Assembly (NCBI RefSeq): GCF_030519475.1
Contig: NZ_JAUMKD010000001.1
Location: 1,550,001-1,614,000, forward strand
DNA from: Micromonospora sp. C28SCA-DRY-2
GTDB taxonomy: Bacteria; Actinomycetota; Actinomycetes; Mycobacteriales; Micromonosporaceae
Direction: 5' to 3'
DNA: 64,000 nucleotides
Every line of letters begins with the position of its first letter. The stretch's first letter is position 1. Made by a program: the position numbers and the translations under genes. Of the stretch, positions 28,472 to 36,658 are shown one piece after another. The notes under the pieces were generated by a model. It had not been told where the DNA came from and made no database searches. It worked only from the letters and a program-made list of their open reading frames with translations.

Positions 28472-29554
28472 ATGCGCCCAGTACGCTTCGTCGCCCTCTC
28501 CGAGGACGGCCAGGCCCTGGTGCTCGCCGACGAGGTCGGGCGACTGCTCGCCCTGCCCATCGACGAGCGCGTCGCCGGCGCGCTGCACGCCGAGCCCGGC
28601 GCACCGCCGCTCGCGGTGGCGCCGGCCGCCGCCGACCCGGCGCCCTCCCTGTCTCCCCGCGACATCCAGGCCCGGATCCGCTCCGGGGAGTCCGCCGAGG
28701 ACGTCGCCCGGATCGCCGGCGTGCCGGTCGACCGGGTGCTGCGCTACGCCGGCCCGGTGCTCCAGGAGCGCGCGATGCTCGCCCAGCACGCCCGGCGCAC
28801 CCGGCTCAAGGGGGCGGAGAAGCCCACCCCGCTGGCCGAGGTGGTCAACGGCCGGCTGGCCCAGCACGGCATCGACACCGAGAAGATCTCCTGGGACGCC
28901 TGGCGGCGCGACGACGGCACCTGGCGGATCGTCGCCACCTGGCCGTCCGGCAAGGCCACCGCGCAGGCCGTCTGGGATCTGGACAAGACCCGGCAGGCGG
29001 TCACCCCGCACGACGACATGGCGCAGTACCTCTGCGCCGAGCGTCCCACGCCGATCCTCGGCCAGGAGCCGGCGCCGGAGCGGGGCGGGCACGCGCTGCC
29101 CGGTCCGTCGCGCGGCGAGCCGAGTCGCGGCGGGCACGGCCTGCCGACGCCGGCCGAGCACAGCCGCCCCGGCCGGGATCCGATCCGGGCCGGGCGGGAC
29201 GCCCTGCTCGCCTCGCTCGACCGGCCGCTCGGCGCGGCCTCCGGTCGCGGGCTCGACCCGCGCTCACCGGCCGCGCTGGCCGGCCCCTCCGACGCGCCCC
29301 GGCAGCGGGCGGTCGGTGGTGGCGCCGCGGCGCTGCTCGGCGGCGGCCAGGGTTCGGCCTTCGACGACGACTCGGACGCGCCGAAGGAAGTGCCGGCCGT
29401 GCCGTCCCTGGCGGTGCTCCGGCCCCGCCGCACGGGTGCCGCGGCGGCTGCCGGCGGCGAGTCCACCGAGGCCGGTGGCAAGCCGCGCAAGCGCCTGCCG
29501 AGCTGGGACGACGTGCTCTTCGGCAGCGGCCCGGCGGCCCGCGAGTCCTCCTGA
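28472..29554 (+). CDS. sepH: cell division protein SepH
   Basis: A 360-residue protein. Residues 1-60 begin MRPVRFVALSEDGQALVLAD, followed by a helix-turn-helix-like motif at about 62-105 (SPRDIQARIRSGESAEDVAR, then IAGVPVDRVLRYAGPV). A conserved segment, EKISWDAWRRDDGTWRIVA, comes near 135. The C-terminal half is a long Pro/Gly/Arg-rich disordered tail ending KRLPSWDDVLFGS. This is the DUF3071/SepH layout. In Streptomyces SepH binds FtsZ and promotes its assembly at septa. The ATG has a GGAGGCAACG site. The disordered C-terminal part and final conserved WDDVLFG match the family. Confidence 0.92.
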   Translation: MRPVRFVALSEDGQALVLADEVGRLLALPIDERVAGALHAEPGAPPLAVAPAAADPAPSLSPRDIQARIRSGESAEDVARIAGVPVDRVLRYAGPVLQERAMLAQHARRTRLKGAEKPTPLAEVVNGRLAQHGIDTEKISWDAWRRDDGTWRIVATWPSGKATAQAVWDLDKTRQAVTPHDDMAQYLCAERPTPILGQEPAPERGGHALPGPSRGEPSRGGHGLPTPAEHSRPGRDPIRAGRDALLASLDRPLGAASGRGLDPRSPAALAGPSDAPRQRAVGGGAAALLGGGQGSAFDDDSDAPKEVPAVPSLAVLRPRRTGAAAAAGGESTEAGGKPRKRLPSWDDVLFGSGPAARESS

Positions 29555-29635
29555 CCTGCGTCGGCCTGGCGGCCCTCCGGTCGCCGGAGCCGACGCGAGG
29601 CACCCCGAAGGGGCCACCGTGGCAGGGTGGGCCGT

Positions 29636-30622
29636 ATGGACTACACGAACCTCGGCCGCACCGGCCTGTCCGTCAGTCGTCTCTGCCTCGGCACCATGAA
29701 CTTCGGGCCGCAGACCAGCGAACCGGACAGCTTCGCGATCATGGATCGGGCGCTCGACCACGGGATCAACTTCTTCGACACCGCCAACGTCTACGGCTGG
29801 CAGACCGGCGAGGGGATCACCGAGCAGATCATCGGGCGCTGGTTCGCCCGGGGCGGCGGCCGGCGGGAGAAGGTCGTGCTGGCCACCAAGGTCTACGGCA
29901 AGATGGGCGACTGGCCCAACGAGCGGGGCCTCTCCGCCCGGCACATCGTCCGGGCCTGCGAAGGCTCGCTGCGCCGCCTGCGGATCGACACCATCGACCT
30001 CTACCAGATGCACCACATCTCCCGGACCACGCCCTGGGAGGAGATCTGGCAGGCGATGGAGACCCTGGTCGCGCAGGGCAAGGTGCTCTACGTCGGATCG
30101 TCCAACTTCGCCGGTTGGCACATCTCGGTCGCCCAGGCGGCGGCCGGCCGGCGCAACTTCCTCGGCCTCGTCTCCGAGCAGTGCATCTACAACCTGCTGA
30201 CCCGGCACGTCGAGCTGGAGGTGATCCCGGCCGCCCAGCACCACGGGCTGGGCATCATCCCGTGGTCGCCGCTGCACGGGGGGCTGCTCGCCGGGCTGCT
30301 CCGCAAGATGGCCGAGGGCGGCGCGGCGCGGGGCACCAGCGGCCGCTCGGCCGAGGCGCTGGCCGCGCACCGGCCGACCATCGAGGCGTACGAGAAGCTC
30401 TGCGCCGACCTCGGCCACGACCCGGCCGACGTGGCGCTGGGCTGGTTGCTCTCCCGGCCCGGGGTGACTGCCCCGATCATCGGCCCGCGCACCGTGGAGC
30501 AGCTCGACCGCTCCCTCGGCGCCCTGGAAGTCCGCCTCGACGAGCCCACCCTGAACCGCCTCGACGAACTCTTCCCGCCCCTCGGCAACGGCGGCCCCGG
30601 TCCCGAAGCCTGGGCCTGGTAA
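29636..30622 (+). CDS. aldo/keto reductase
   Basis: A 328-residue TIM-barrel AKR. The tetrad is visible: Asp in FFDTANVYG with its Tyr, Lys in LATKVYGK, and His in YQMHHIS. The NADPH-binding end is IIGPRTVEQLDRSL. A VLYVGSSNFAGWH segment is typical of the YghZ/tas-like branch. It probably reduces small aldehydes. I chose the ATG at 29636, spaced eight bases from AGGG; a GTG three codons upstream is the alternative. It is convergent with the ThpR gene and followed by a long hairpin. Confidence 0.9.
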   Translation: MDYTNLGRTGLSVSRLCLGTMNFGPQTSEPDSFAIMDRALDHGINFFDTANVYGWQTGEGITEQIIGRWFARGGGRREKVVLATKVYGKMGDWPNERGLSARHIVRACEGSLRRLRIDTIDLYQMHHISRTTPWEEIWQAMETLVAQGKVLYVGSSNFAGWHISVAQAAAGRRNFLGLVSEQCIYNLLTRHVELEVIPAAQHHGLGIIPWSPLHGGLLAGLLRKMAEGGAARGTSGRSAEALAAHRPTIEAYEKLCADLGHDPADVALGWLLSRPGVTAPIIGPRTVEQLDRSLGALEVRLDEPTLNRLDELFPPLGNGGPGPEAWAW

Positions 30623-30645
30623 CTCCCCCGCACCGGCACGTCGAC

Positions 30646-30695
30646 CAAGGGGTTCGCGTCAGGATCCCGCCCCGGGAGCTGACGTGAACCCCTTG
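30646..30695. terminator. bidirectional terminator between AKR and ThpR genes
   Basis: A 17-bp stem (30646-30662 with 30679-30695, one G-T mismatch) starting CAAGGGGTT and ending AACCCCTTG, with a 16-base loop. It lies 23 bp after one stop and 27 bp before the other, between convergent genes. Confidence 0.8.
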
Positions 30696-30722
30696 ATCAC
30701 CGGGGGCGGTCGGGGGCCGGGG

Positions 30723-31301
30723 TCAGAGGGGCCAGGCGGCCAGGCGGTCGTAGGTGGGGTTGGGACCGGGGTGGCTGCGCATCAGGACCATCTCGGTGGC
30801 CGGCCAGGCCGGGCCCTGGTAGCCGTGCAGCGTCTCGACGTCGGCCGCGACGTCCTCCGGAGGCACCCGGTCGCCGGGTCGGGCGATGGTCAGGTGCGGG
30901 CGGAACGGCTTGTCGTCGTGCGGCAGGCGGGCCTTGCGCAGCCGGGACCGGATCAGCCGGGCGAGCACCACCAGCGCCTCCACCTCGCCCCGCACGTCCA
31001 CCCAGAGCACGGTGAACCGGCCCTGCCCGAACCGGCCGCCGCCGGCCAGCCGCAGTCGCGGCGTCGCCGCGCGCGCGTCCCGGGACCACTCGGCGGCCAG
31101 CCCCAGCGAACTCTCCACGTCGACCAGCCGGGCGGCCTCCACCTCGCCGAGGAAGGCGAGGGTCACGTGCGCCTGGGTCGGGTCGGCGAGCCGGACGTTC
31201 GTCCCGGCGGCGGCCGCCGCGCCGATCCGGAGCCGGGCCACCTGCGTGGTCAGATGGTCGACCGCCTCCGGTGGCGGGTAGACCGCGACGAAGAGCCTCA
31301 A
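30723..31301 (-). CDS. thpR: RNA 2',3'-cyclic phosphodiesterase (2'-5' RNA ligase family)
   Basis: A 192-residue 2H phosphoesterase. The two HxT motifs are His45 in AHVTLAFLG and His136 in PHLTIARPG, at the spacing of bacterial ThpR. MRLFVAVYPPPEAVDHL is the usual N-terminus. It opens 2',3'-cyclic phosphates on RNA ends and may reseal 2'-5' bonds. The start is ATG with adjacent neighbours: the membrane-protein gene ends only 7 bp upstream, so they are probably cotranscribed. Confidence 0.9.
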   Translation of the reverse strand: MRLFVAVYPPPEAVDHLTTQVARLRIGAAAAAGTNVRLADPTQAHVTLAFLGEVEAARLVDVESSLGLAAEWSRDARAATPRLRLAGGGRFGQGRFTVLWVDVRGEVEALVVLARLIRSRLRKARLPHDDKPFRPHLTIARPGDRVPPEDVAADVETLHGYQGPAWPATEMVLMRSHPGPNPTYDRLAAWPL

Positions 31302-31308
31302 CCGCCGC

Positions 31309-31818
31309 TCACCGGTGGCGCTGGCGGTCGTCGGCCCGGGCGGCGGGCAGCGTCAGCCCGGCGGCGTGCAGCAGCCCCTCCACCCGGACCCGCTCGATCT
31401 CCAGGTCGACGCCGGTCAGCTCGGTGAGGTGCTCGGGGATGTCCAGCGCCTGGCAGGCCCGGCGGAGCCGGTCGTCGTACGCCTGGAGGACCGCGCCGTG
31501 CCAGACCATCGAGCGGCCCCCCACGCCGATCCGCTGACTGCCCAGCCGGCGCAGGTCGGCGGCGAGCTGTTCCAGCGGACGCCGGTCGGTACGGTCGAAG
31601 TCGCTGAGGTCGATGTCGCGGGTGAGCGAGTCGGCCTCGATCGCCCGGTCCAGCCGGGCGATGGTGCGCCGCTCGCGCCGGCGGTCGCGCCACTCGGCGA
31701 TGCCGCAGACGATCCGGTCGATGATCTCGTCGGCGCAGAAGAGCAGGGCGATCGCCGCCGGCAGGCTGGCCACCGCGAGGAACGCCAGTGCCAGCAGCAG
31801 CACGCGTCCGAGCTCCAC
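31309..31818 (-). CDS. single-helix membrane protein, hypothetical
   Basis: A 169-residue protein. An N-terminal transmembrane helix (LLLALAFLAVASLPAAIALLF) is followed by a cytosolic helical domain rich in Arg and Asp (EWRDRRRERRTIARLDRA). GVGGRSMVWHGAVLQAYDDRL and EHLTELTGVDLEIERVRVEGLL come later, giving a coiled, acidic C-terminal half. It is read from a GTG; the ribosome-binding site is weak. It lies 7 bp upstream of thpR. I do not recognise the family. Confidence 0.65.
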   Translation of the reverse strand: MELGRVLLLALAFLAVASLPAAIALLFCADEIIDRIVCGIAEWRDRRRERRTIARLDRAIEADSLTRDIDLSDFDRTDRRPLEQLAADLRRLGSQRIGVGGRSMVWHGAVLQAYDDRLRRACQALDIPEHLTELTGVDLEIERVRVEGLLHAAGLTLPAARADDRQRHR

Positions 31819-31898
31819 ACATAGACGCTAGGCCGCATCCTGCCGCCCCGCCACCGGATTGGCGGCATCCGCGTCATCCGTGTATCGGGACGGATCGG

Positions 31899-31928
31899 CC
31901 GGCCGGTGGGCACGTTCCCACCGGCCGG
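31899..31928 (-). terminator. terminator of the MarR-MFS operon
   Basis: A perfect 12-bp stem (31899-31910 with 31917-31928), loop CACGTT, placed 43 bp downstream of the stop of the MFS gene on the minus strand. It also lies before the start of the next minus-strand gene. Confidence 0.7.
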
Positions 31929-31970
31929 TGGCGCCCCGGGGCCGGCCCGGGCGGCCGGCAGCAACCGGGG

Positions 31971-33254
31971 TCAGCAGTCCGTCGAGGTGACGTAGAACCG
32001 GGGCATCGGCAGCACCCGGAACCGGAGCCGGGCGCCGGAGCGGCGCAGCTGCCAGGTCAGCGCGAGCAGCGCGGTGGCCAGCGAGATCAGCCCGCCGATC
32101 CAGATGCTCGCGCCGGCGCCGTAGGTCTCGGCGAGCCAGCCGATCACCGGCGCGCCGACCGGGTTGGTGCCGAGGAACACCAGCACCCAGAGCGCCATCA
32201 CCCGGCCGCGGAAGGCGGCGTCGGTGCCGAGCTGGATCCGCTGGTTGGCGGCCTGGGCGAAGAACACCATGAAGAACCCGGTGGGCAGCAGCAGCGCCAC
32301 CACCAGCCAGTACGCCGGCGCGAGCCCGACCAGGGTGCCCAAGGTGGAGCAGGCGACGGCGGCGCCCAGCACCACCCAGACCGACGGCCGGCTGCGCCGC
32401 CCGGTACCGGCCAGCGCACCGGCCAGCGCGCCCACCGCGAGCGCGCTGCTGAACAGGCCGAACGAGGCCGCCCCGGTGTTGAAGACGGTCTTGGCCAGCG
32501 CGGCCAGGGTGAGCTGGAAGTTGAACAGCGAGGTCGCGATGATCGAGATCATCACCATCGGCAGCAGCAGGTCGGGACGGCGCCGGACGTAGCGCAGCCC
32601 GTCGATCACCTTCGCCTGGGCCCGCTCGTCGCGCGGCGGGAGCGCCTCTCGGTGCAGCTCGGAGGTGCGCATCCGGACCACGTTGACCAGCGGCGCGATC
32701 GAGCTGAGCGCGGTGACCAGGAAGACCGGCCCGACGTCGAACGCGGCGATGGCCAGGCCGGCGAGGGCCGGCCCGACGATCCGGGCGGAGTTGAAGGTGG
32801 CCGCGTTGAGCGAGAGCGCGTTCGGCAGCAGCGAGGTGCCGACCAGTTCGGAGACGAACGCCTGCCGGACCGGGGTCTCCACCGCGTTCGCCGTGCCGAG
32901 CAGGGCGGCGAACGCGAAGACGTGCCACAGCTCGACCAGGCCGGTGATCACCAGCAGGCTCATGGCCAGCGCCAACACCGTCCAGAACGCGTTGGCGACG
33001 AAGAGCAGCATCCGCTTGTCGTAGCGGTCGGCCAACCGCCCGGAGATCAGCGTGAGCAGCAGCACCGGGGTGAACTGGAGCGCGGTCACCACGCCGAGCG
33101 CGGTGGCCGAGTTGTCGGAGAGCTCGAGGACGAGCCAGTCCTGGGCGATGAACATCATCCAGACGCCGATCAGTTTGATCAGCTGCCCGGACGCGAATAG
33201 CCGGTAGTTACGGACCTGTAGGGACTGGAACATCGTGCTCAGCTTCGCCTGCAC
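31971..33254 (-). CDS. MFS transporter (MFS_3 type)
   Basis: A 427-residue, 12-helix major facilitator. It opens with FQSLQVRNYRLFASGQLIKLIGVWMM, then the motif A-like loop GRLADRYDKRMLL, helix 5 ANAVETPVRQAF, a central loop HREALPPRDERAQAK and the C-terminal loop RGRVMALWVLV. The layout is that of EntS-like exporters and multidrug exporters. It is preceded, on the same strand and 73 bp away, by a MarR regulator with strong operator symmetry, so expression is probably controlled by that protein. The GTG has GAGGAGG ten bases upstream. Substrate unknown. Confidence 0.88.
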   Translation of the reverse strand: MQAKLSTMFQSLQVRNYRLFASGQLIKLIGVWMMFIAQDWLVLELSDNSATALGVVTALQFTPVLLLTLISGRLADRYDKRMLLFVANAFWTVLALAMSLLVITGLVELWHVFAFAALLGTANAVETPVRQAFVSELVGTSLLPNALSLNAATFNSARIVGPALAGLAIAAFDVGPVFLVTALSSIAPLVNVVRMRTSELHREALPPRDERAQAKVIDGLRYVRRRPDLLLPMVMISIIATSLFNFQLTLAALAKTVFNTGAASFGLFSSALAVGALAGALAGTGRRSRPSVWVVLGAAVACSTLGTLVGLAPAYWLVVALLLPTGFFMVFFAQAANQRIQLGTDAAFRGRVMALWVLVFLGTNPVGAPVIGWLAETYGAGASIWIGGLISLATALLALTWQLRRSGARLRFRVLPMPRFYVTSTDC

Positions 33255-33327
33255 TCTTGGTGCGCCTCCTCGCCGTGGTACGCGTCATCGACGTCGGACG
33301 GCGCGGAACCGGTGGCGCGGGGCGCGG

Positions 33328-33777
33328 TCAGCCGCGGGCGATCTGCTGGAGGATCTCCGCGGCCTGCCGCAACGTGTCCCGTTCGGCTTCGGTCAGTTCG
33401 GCCAGCCGGTCGGCCAGCCACGAGTTGCGGGCCCGCTCGAACTGGTCGAGCACCGCCCGTCCCCCCTCGGTCGCCGCCAGGATGACCTGCCGCCCGTCGG
33501 TCGGATGGGGGCTGCGCTGCACGAGGCCGCGCTCCTCCAACTTCGCGACGATCTTGGTCATCGTCGGCGGCTGCACCCGCTCTATGTCGGCCAGTTCCCG
33601 AGGCGTCAGCGCGCCCGCCAGCTTGAGGCTGGTGAGCGCGGAGAGCTGGGTGACCGTCAGGTCGCCGACCGGCCGGGCCTGGCGGACCCGTCGGTTGAGC
33701 CGGGTGATCGCATCACGCAGCTGCGGTGCCAGCTGCGCCGGTGGCACGCGTTTCGCCGTCACCGTCCGCTCCGTCAC
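33328..33777 (-). CDS. MarR family transcriptional regulator
   Basis: A 149-residue winged-helix dimer. The recognition region is GALTPRELADIERVQPPTMTKIV with the wing RGLVQRSPHPTDGRQVILAATEGG, which carries the DxR signature. Helices at both ends form the dimer interface. It is the first gene of a MarR-MFS operon. A set of inverted repeats lies from 3 bp upstream of its GTG, fitting autoregulation. The inducing ligand is unknown. A divergent arrangement with the purine permease gene does not exist: that gene converges from the other side on the same strand. Confidence 0.9.
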   Translation of the reverse strand: MTERTVTAKRVPPAQLAPQLRDAITRLNRRVRQARPVGDLTVTQLSALTSLKLAGALTPRELADIERVQPPTMTKIVAKLEERGLVQRSPHPTDGRQVILAATEGGRAVLDQFERARNSWLADRLAELTEAERDTLRQAAEILQQIARG

Positions 33778-33779
33778 GA

Positions 33780-33809
33780 TAGTTAGCCTAACTAATGAGC
33801 CTGGCTAAC
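33780..33809. promoter_or_regulatory. MarR operator, nested inverted repeats
   Basis: TAGTTAG-C-CTAACTA is a perfect 7-1-7 palindrome at 33780-33794. In addition, GTTAGCC (33782-33788) is inverted as GGCTAAC (33803-33809), 14 bp apart. Both lie directly upstream of the MarR start codon. The AT-rich core stands out from the flanking GC-rich sequence. Binding by the MarR protein is inferred. Confidence 0.7.
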
Positions 33810-33847
33810 GACACCTGATATGACCACGCTCACGAGAAGTTCGCCCT

Positions 33848-33887
33848 GCTCCGGGCCGGGTGACCGGTTGGTCACCCGGCCCGGAGC
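33848..33887 (-). terminator. terminator of the NCS2 permease gene
   Basis: A perfect 18-bp stem (33848-33865 with 33870-33887) and 4-base loop GGTT, starting six bases after the stop. It is one of the strongest hairpins in the window. Confidence 0.85.
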
Positions 33888-33893
33888 GGAGCC

Positions 33894-35372
33894 TCAGAGC
33901 ACCACGGACTCGATCGGCCCGCGCAGGAAGTACAGCACGAAGAGTGCGGCCACGCCGTACAGCAGCGGGTGGATCTCCCGCGCCTTGCCCTTGGCCAGCT
34001 TGACCACCACGTACGTGATCAGGCCGGCGCCGATGCCGTTGGAGATCGAGTAGGTGAACGGCATGAGCACGATGGTGAGGAACGCCGGGATGGCGATCTC
34101 GTAGTCGGACCAGTCGATGGTCCGCACCGCTGTCATCATCAGGAAGCCGACCACCACCAGCGCGGTGGAGGCCGCCTCGAACGGCACCACCACCACCAGC
34201 GGCGCCAGGAACATGGCCAGCAGGAAGAGCGCGCCGGTGACCAGGTTGGCCACGCCGGTCCGGGCGCCCTCCGCGACACCGGCGGCGCTCTCGATGTACG
34301 AGGTGTTGCTGGAGGTGCTCGCCGCACCACCGGCCGCCGCCGCGATCGAGTCGACCAGCAGGATCTCCTTGGCCCGCGGCGGGGTGCCCCGCTCGTCGAG
34401 CATGCCGCCCTCCTGGCCGACCGCGACCATCGTGCCCATGGTGTCGAAGAAGTCCGTGATCAGCAGCGTGAAGACGAACATCAGCACGACCAGCCAGCCG
34501 GCCCGGCTCCACGAGTCGAGCACGTTGAAGTTGCCCAGCAGCGACAGGTCGGGCACGTCCATCCAGGTCTTCGGCAGCTCCGGGACGTTCAGCGACCAGC
34601 CCGTCGGGTTGGGCTTGCCGTCGACGAACGACGGGCCGATGTTCCCCACCGCCTCGACGATCACCGCCAGCACGGTGGAGGCCAGGATGCCGATCAGGAT
34701 GGCGCCCTTGACCCGCCGTACCACCAGCACCAGGGTCAGCAGCAGACCCACCACGAAGACCAGCATCGGCCAGCTGACCAGCTTGCCGCCGATGCCCAGG
34801 CCGACCGGCACGGTGGTGTTCGCCTCGTCCGGGATGCGCCGGACGAAGCCGGCGTCGACCAGGCCGATGATGGTCAGGAAGAGGCCGATGCCGACGCCGA
34901 TCGCCGTCTTCATCTGGGTCGGCACCGAGCGGAACACCGCGGTGCGCAGGCCGGTCAGCACCAGCACGGCGATGATCACACCTTCGATCACCACCAGGCC
35001 CATCGCGTCCGCCCAGGTCATCTCCGGGGCGATCTCGTACGCGACCAACGCGTTGACGCCGAGGCCGGCGGCGAGCGCCAGCGGGAACCGGCCGACCACC
35101 CCCATCAGGATGGTCATCAGGCCGGCGACCAGCGCGGTCACCGCGGCCAGCGCGGGAATGGGCAGGGACTTGCCGTCACCGTCGACGGCACCACCAAGGA
35201 TGAGCGGGTTGAGCACCACGATGTACGCCATCGTGAAGAAGGTCGCCAGGCCACCGCGTACCTCGCGGCTCATCGTCGAGCCGCGGGCGGAGATCTCGAA
35301 GAACCGGTCGAAACCGTTACGCGGATGAGCGGGGTCGGGTGGTGTGCCGTTCTCGGGCGGCTCTACTGCCAT
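33894..35372 (-). CDS. NCS2 family purine permease (AzgA/PbuG-like)
   Basis: A 492-residue permease with about 13 transmembrane segments. Family marks are the N-terminal GFDRFFEISARGSTMSREVR, GLATFFTMAYIVVLNPLIL, FFDTMGTMVAVGQEGGMLD, SSNTSYIESAAGVAEGARTG and the C-terminal PFTYSISNGIGAGLI. These put it with AzgA/PbuG-type hypoxanthine, guanine or adenine importers driven by protons. The ATG is preceded by GAGGACCTG. It is divergent from the DUF2530 gene and ends at the 18-bp hairpin. Nucleobase preference cannot be fixed. Confidence 0.9.
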   Translation of the reverse strand: MAVEPPENGTPPDPAHPRNGFDRFFEISARGSTMSREVRGGLATFFTMAYIVVLNPLILGGAVDGDGKSLPIPALAAVTALVAGLMTILMGVVGRFPLALAAGLGVNALVAYEIAPEMTWADAMGLVVIEGVIIAVLVLTGLRTAVFRSVPTQMKTAIGVGIGLFLTIIGLVDAGFVRRIPDEANTTVPVGLGIGGKLVSWPMLVFVVGLLLTLVLVVRRVKGAILIGILASTVLAVIVEAVGNIGPSFVDGKPNPTGWSLNVPELPKTWMDVPDLSLLGNFNVLDSWSRAGWLVVLMFVFTLLITDFFDTMGTMVAVGQEGGMLDERGTPPRAKEILLVDSIAAAAGGAASTSSNTSYIESAAGVAEGARTGVANLVTGALFLLAMFLAPLVVVVPFEAASTALVVVGFLMMTAVRTIDWSDYEIAIPAFLTIVLMPFTYSISNGIGAGLITYVVVKLAKGKAREIHPLLYGVAALFVLYFLRGPIESVVL

Positions 35373-35459
35373 CAGGTCCTCGCAGGTGATCTTCCGTTGT
35401 CGCGCGCATCGTCCCAGATCACCGGCGGGCAGGGAAAGCCGGTCACGTACGCTTGCCGG

Positions 35460-35711
35460 GTGCCGAAGCAGCAACCGCCGCGGCCGGAGCCGCTCGATCC
35501 GCCGATGGTGCCGTTCGCGCTCGCCGGGATGGCGATCTGGGCGGTCGTCGGGCTGGTGCTGCTGCTCTTCTTCCGCGACTGGCTCACCGAGAGCGGGCGC
35601 GAGAACTGGCTCTGGATCTGCCTGGCCGGTTTTCTGTGGGGTATCCCCGGTCTCGCGGTGATGATGCGGCACGACGCCAACCGGCGCCGCCGCCGGGCCG
35701 CCGCCCGTTGA
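35460..35711 (+). CDS. DUF2530 small membrane protein
   Basis: An 83-residue protein read from GTG, starting VPKQQPPRPEPLDPPMVPFA. Two transmembrane helices (AGMAIWAVVGLVLLLFF and WLWICLAGFLWGIPGLAVMM) are separated by RDWLTESGREN, and a basic tail RRRRRAAAR follows. This is the DUF2530 family, found in actinomycetes beside the NCS2 permease. The ribosome-binding site is weak, so the start is provisional. Function unknown. Confidence 0.8.
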   Translation: MPKQQPPRPEPLDPPMVPFALAGMAIWAVVGLVLLLFFRDWLTESGRENWLWICLAGFLWGIPGLAVMMRHDANRRRRRAAAR

Positions 35712-35732
35712 GCGGCGGCGTCGGGCGACCCG

Positions 35733-36572
35733 TCAGGGGTGGCCGTACGGCTCTGCCGGCTCCCCGGCCTCGACCGAACCGGGCGCCCGGCTGACCGACA
35801 CCGTCTCCACCGCGCTGTCGTCGTAGACCGTGGGCAGCTCGTCGACCGGGGTCTCGGCGGCCTCGACCAGCGTCTCCGAGTGCGCGCCGCAGCCGTGGTC
35901 GGCGCTGACCACCCGGCCGTCGTCGGGGGCGTAGAAGTTGCCGCAGACGCCGAAGCACTGCCGCAGGGCGCCGGCGAGCGGCAGGTAGAAGCCGCAGGTC
36001 CCGCAGCGGGCCGCGGCCGGCGCGGCGGTGGAGATGGGCGCGGACGGGCCGTGGTCGCCGTCGTACCAGCGCTGGGCGGCGTCGCTGCGCCCCTCCCGGG
36101 AGAGCACCCGGGCCCGGCCGAGGCCGAGCTCCCACGCGGTCTCCTCGACCGCCGGGTCGTCGGAGAGCAGGTAGCCGGGCTGGAGCCGCTCGTCGTCGGG
36201 CGGGGTGGGCAGCAGGTCACCGGGGCCGAGGTCGCCCGGCTTGAGCCGCTCCTGCCAGGGCAGCCAGCCGGGGGCGAGCAGCGCGTCCGGACCGGGCAGC
36301 AGCACCGTCTCGCAGATCGTCACATTCCGGCTGCGGGGCACCCGGGTGACGGTGACCGCCCAGCGCCAGCCCCGGTAGCCGGCGAGCCGGCACTCGAAGT
36401 AGTGCGTGACGAGCCGGTCGCCCTCGGCGACGGCCTGGAGGTGGTCGCCGACGTCGGTGGGTTCCACCTCGGTGATGGCGTCGCGCGCCAGCTCGACGGC
36501 GGCGGCGCAGACCTGGTCGAGACGGGCGGCACGGGCGGAGGCGGGCCTGGTCACCCCACCATTGTTCCCCAT
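35733..36572 (-). CDS. DUF3027 domain protein
   Basis: A 279-residue cytosolic protein of the actinobacterial DUF3027 family. Conserved parts include ECRLAGYRGWRWAVTVTR, SRNVTICETVLLPGPDALLA and PGDLGPGDLLPT. A cysteine-rich stretch, CGTCGFYLPLAGALRQCFGV, continues CGN...DGRVVSADHGCGAHSE, which could bind metal. The ATG start gives MGNNGG but has no ribosome-binding site; a GTG six codons downstream is an alternative. It is convergent with DUF2530 and divergent from an MFS gene. Function unknown. Confidence 0.85.
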   Translation of the reverse strand: MGNNGGVTRPASARAARLDQVCAAAVELARDAITEVEPTDVGDHLQAVAEGDRLVTHYFECRLAGYRGWRWAVTVTRVPRSRNVTICETVLLPGPDALLAPGWLPWQERLKPGDLGPGDLLPTPPDDERLQPGYLLSDDPAVEETAWELGLGRARVLSREGRSDAAQRWYDGDHGPSAPISTAAPAAARCGTCGFYLPLAGALRQCFGVCGNFYAPDDGRVVSADHGCGAHSETLVEAAETPVDELPTVYDDSAVETVSVSRAPGSVEAGEPAEPYGHP

Positions 36573-36658
36573 GCGGGCGGCCGGCTGTCAGGCACTCCCC
36601 GAGGACGTTCTGGCCAGTGGTGCGGCGTACGCCGGACGGATGGGCGAGGATGGTGCAC

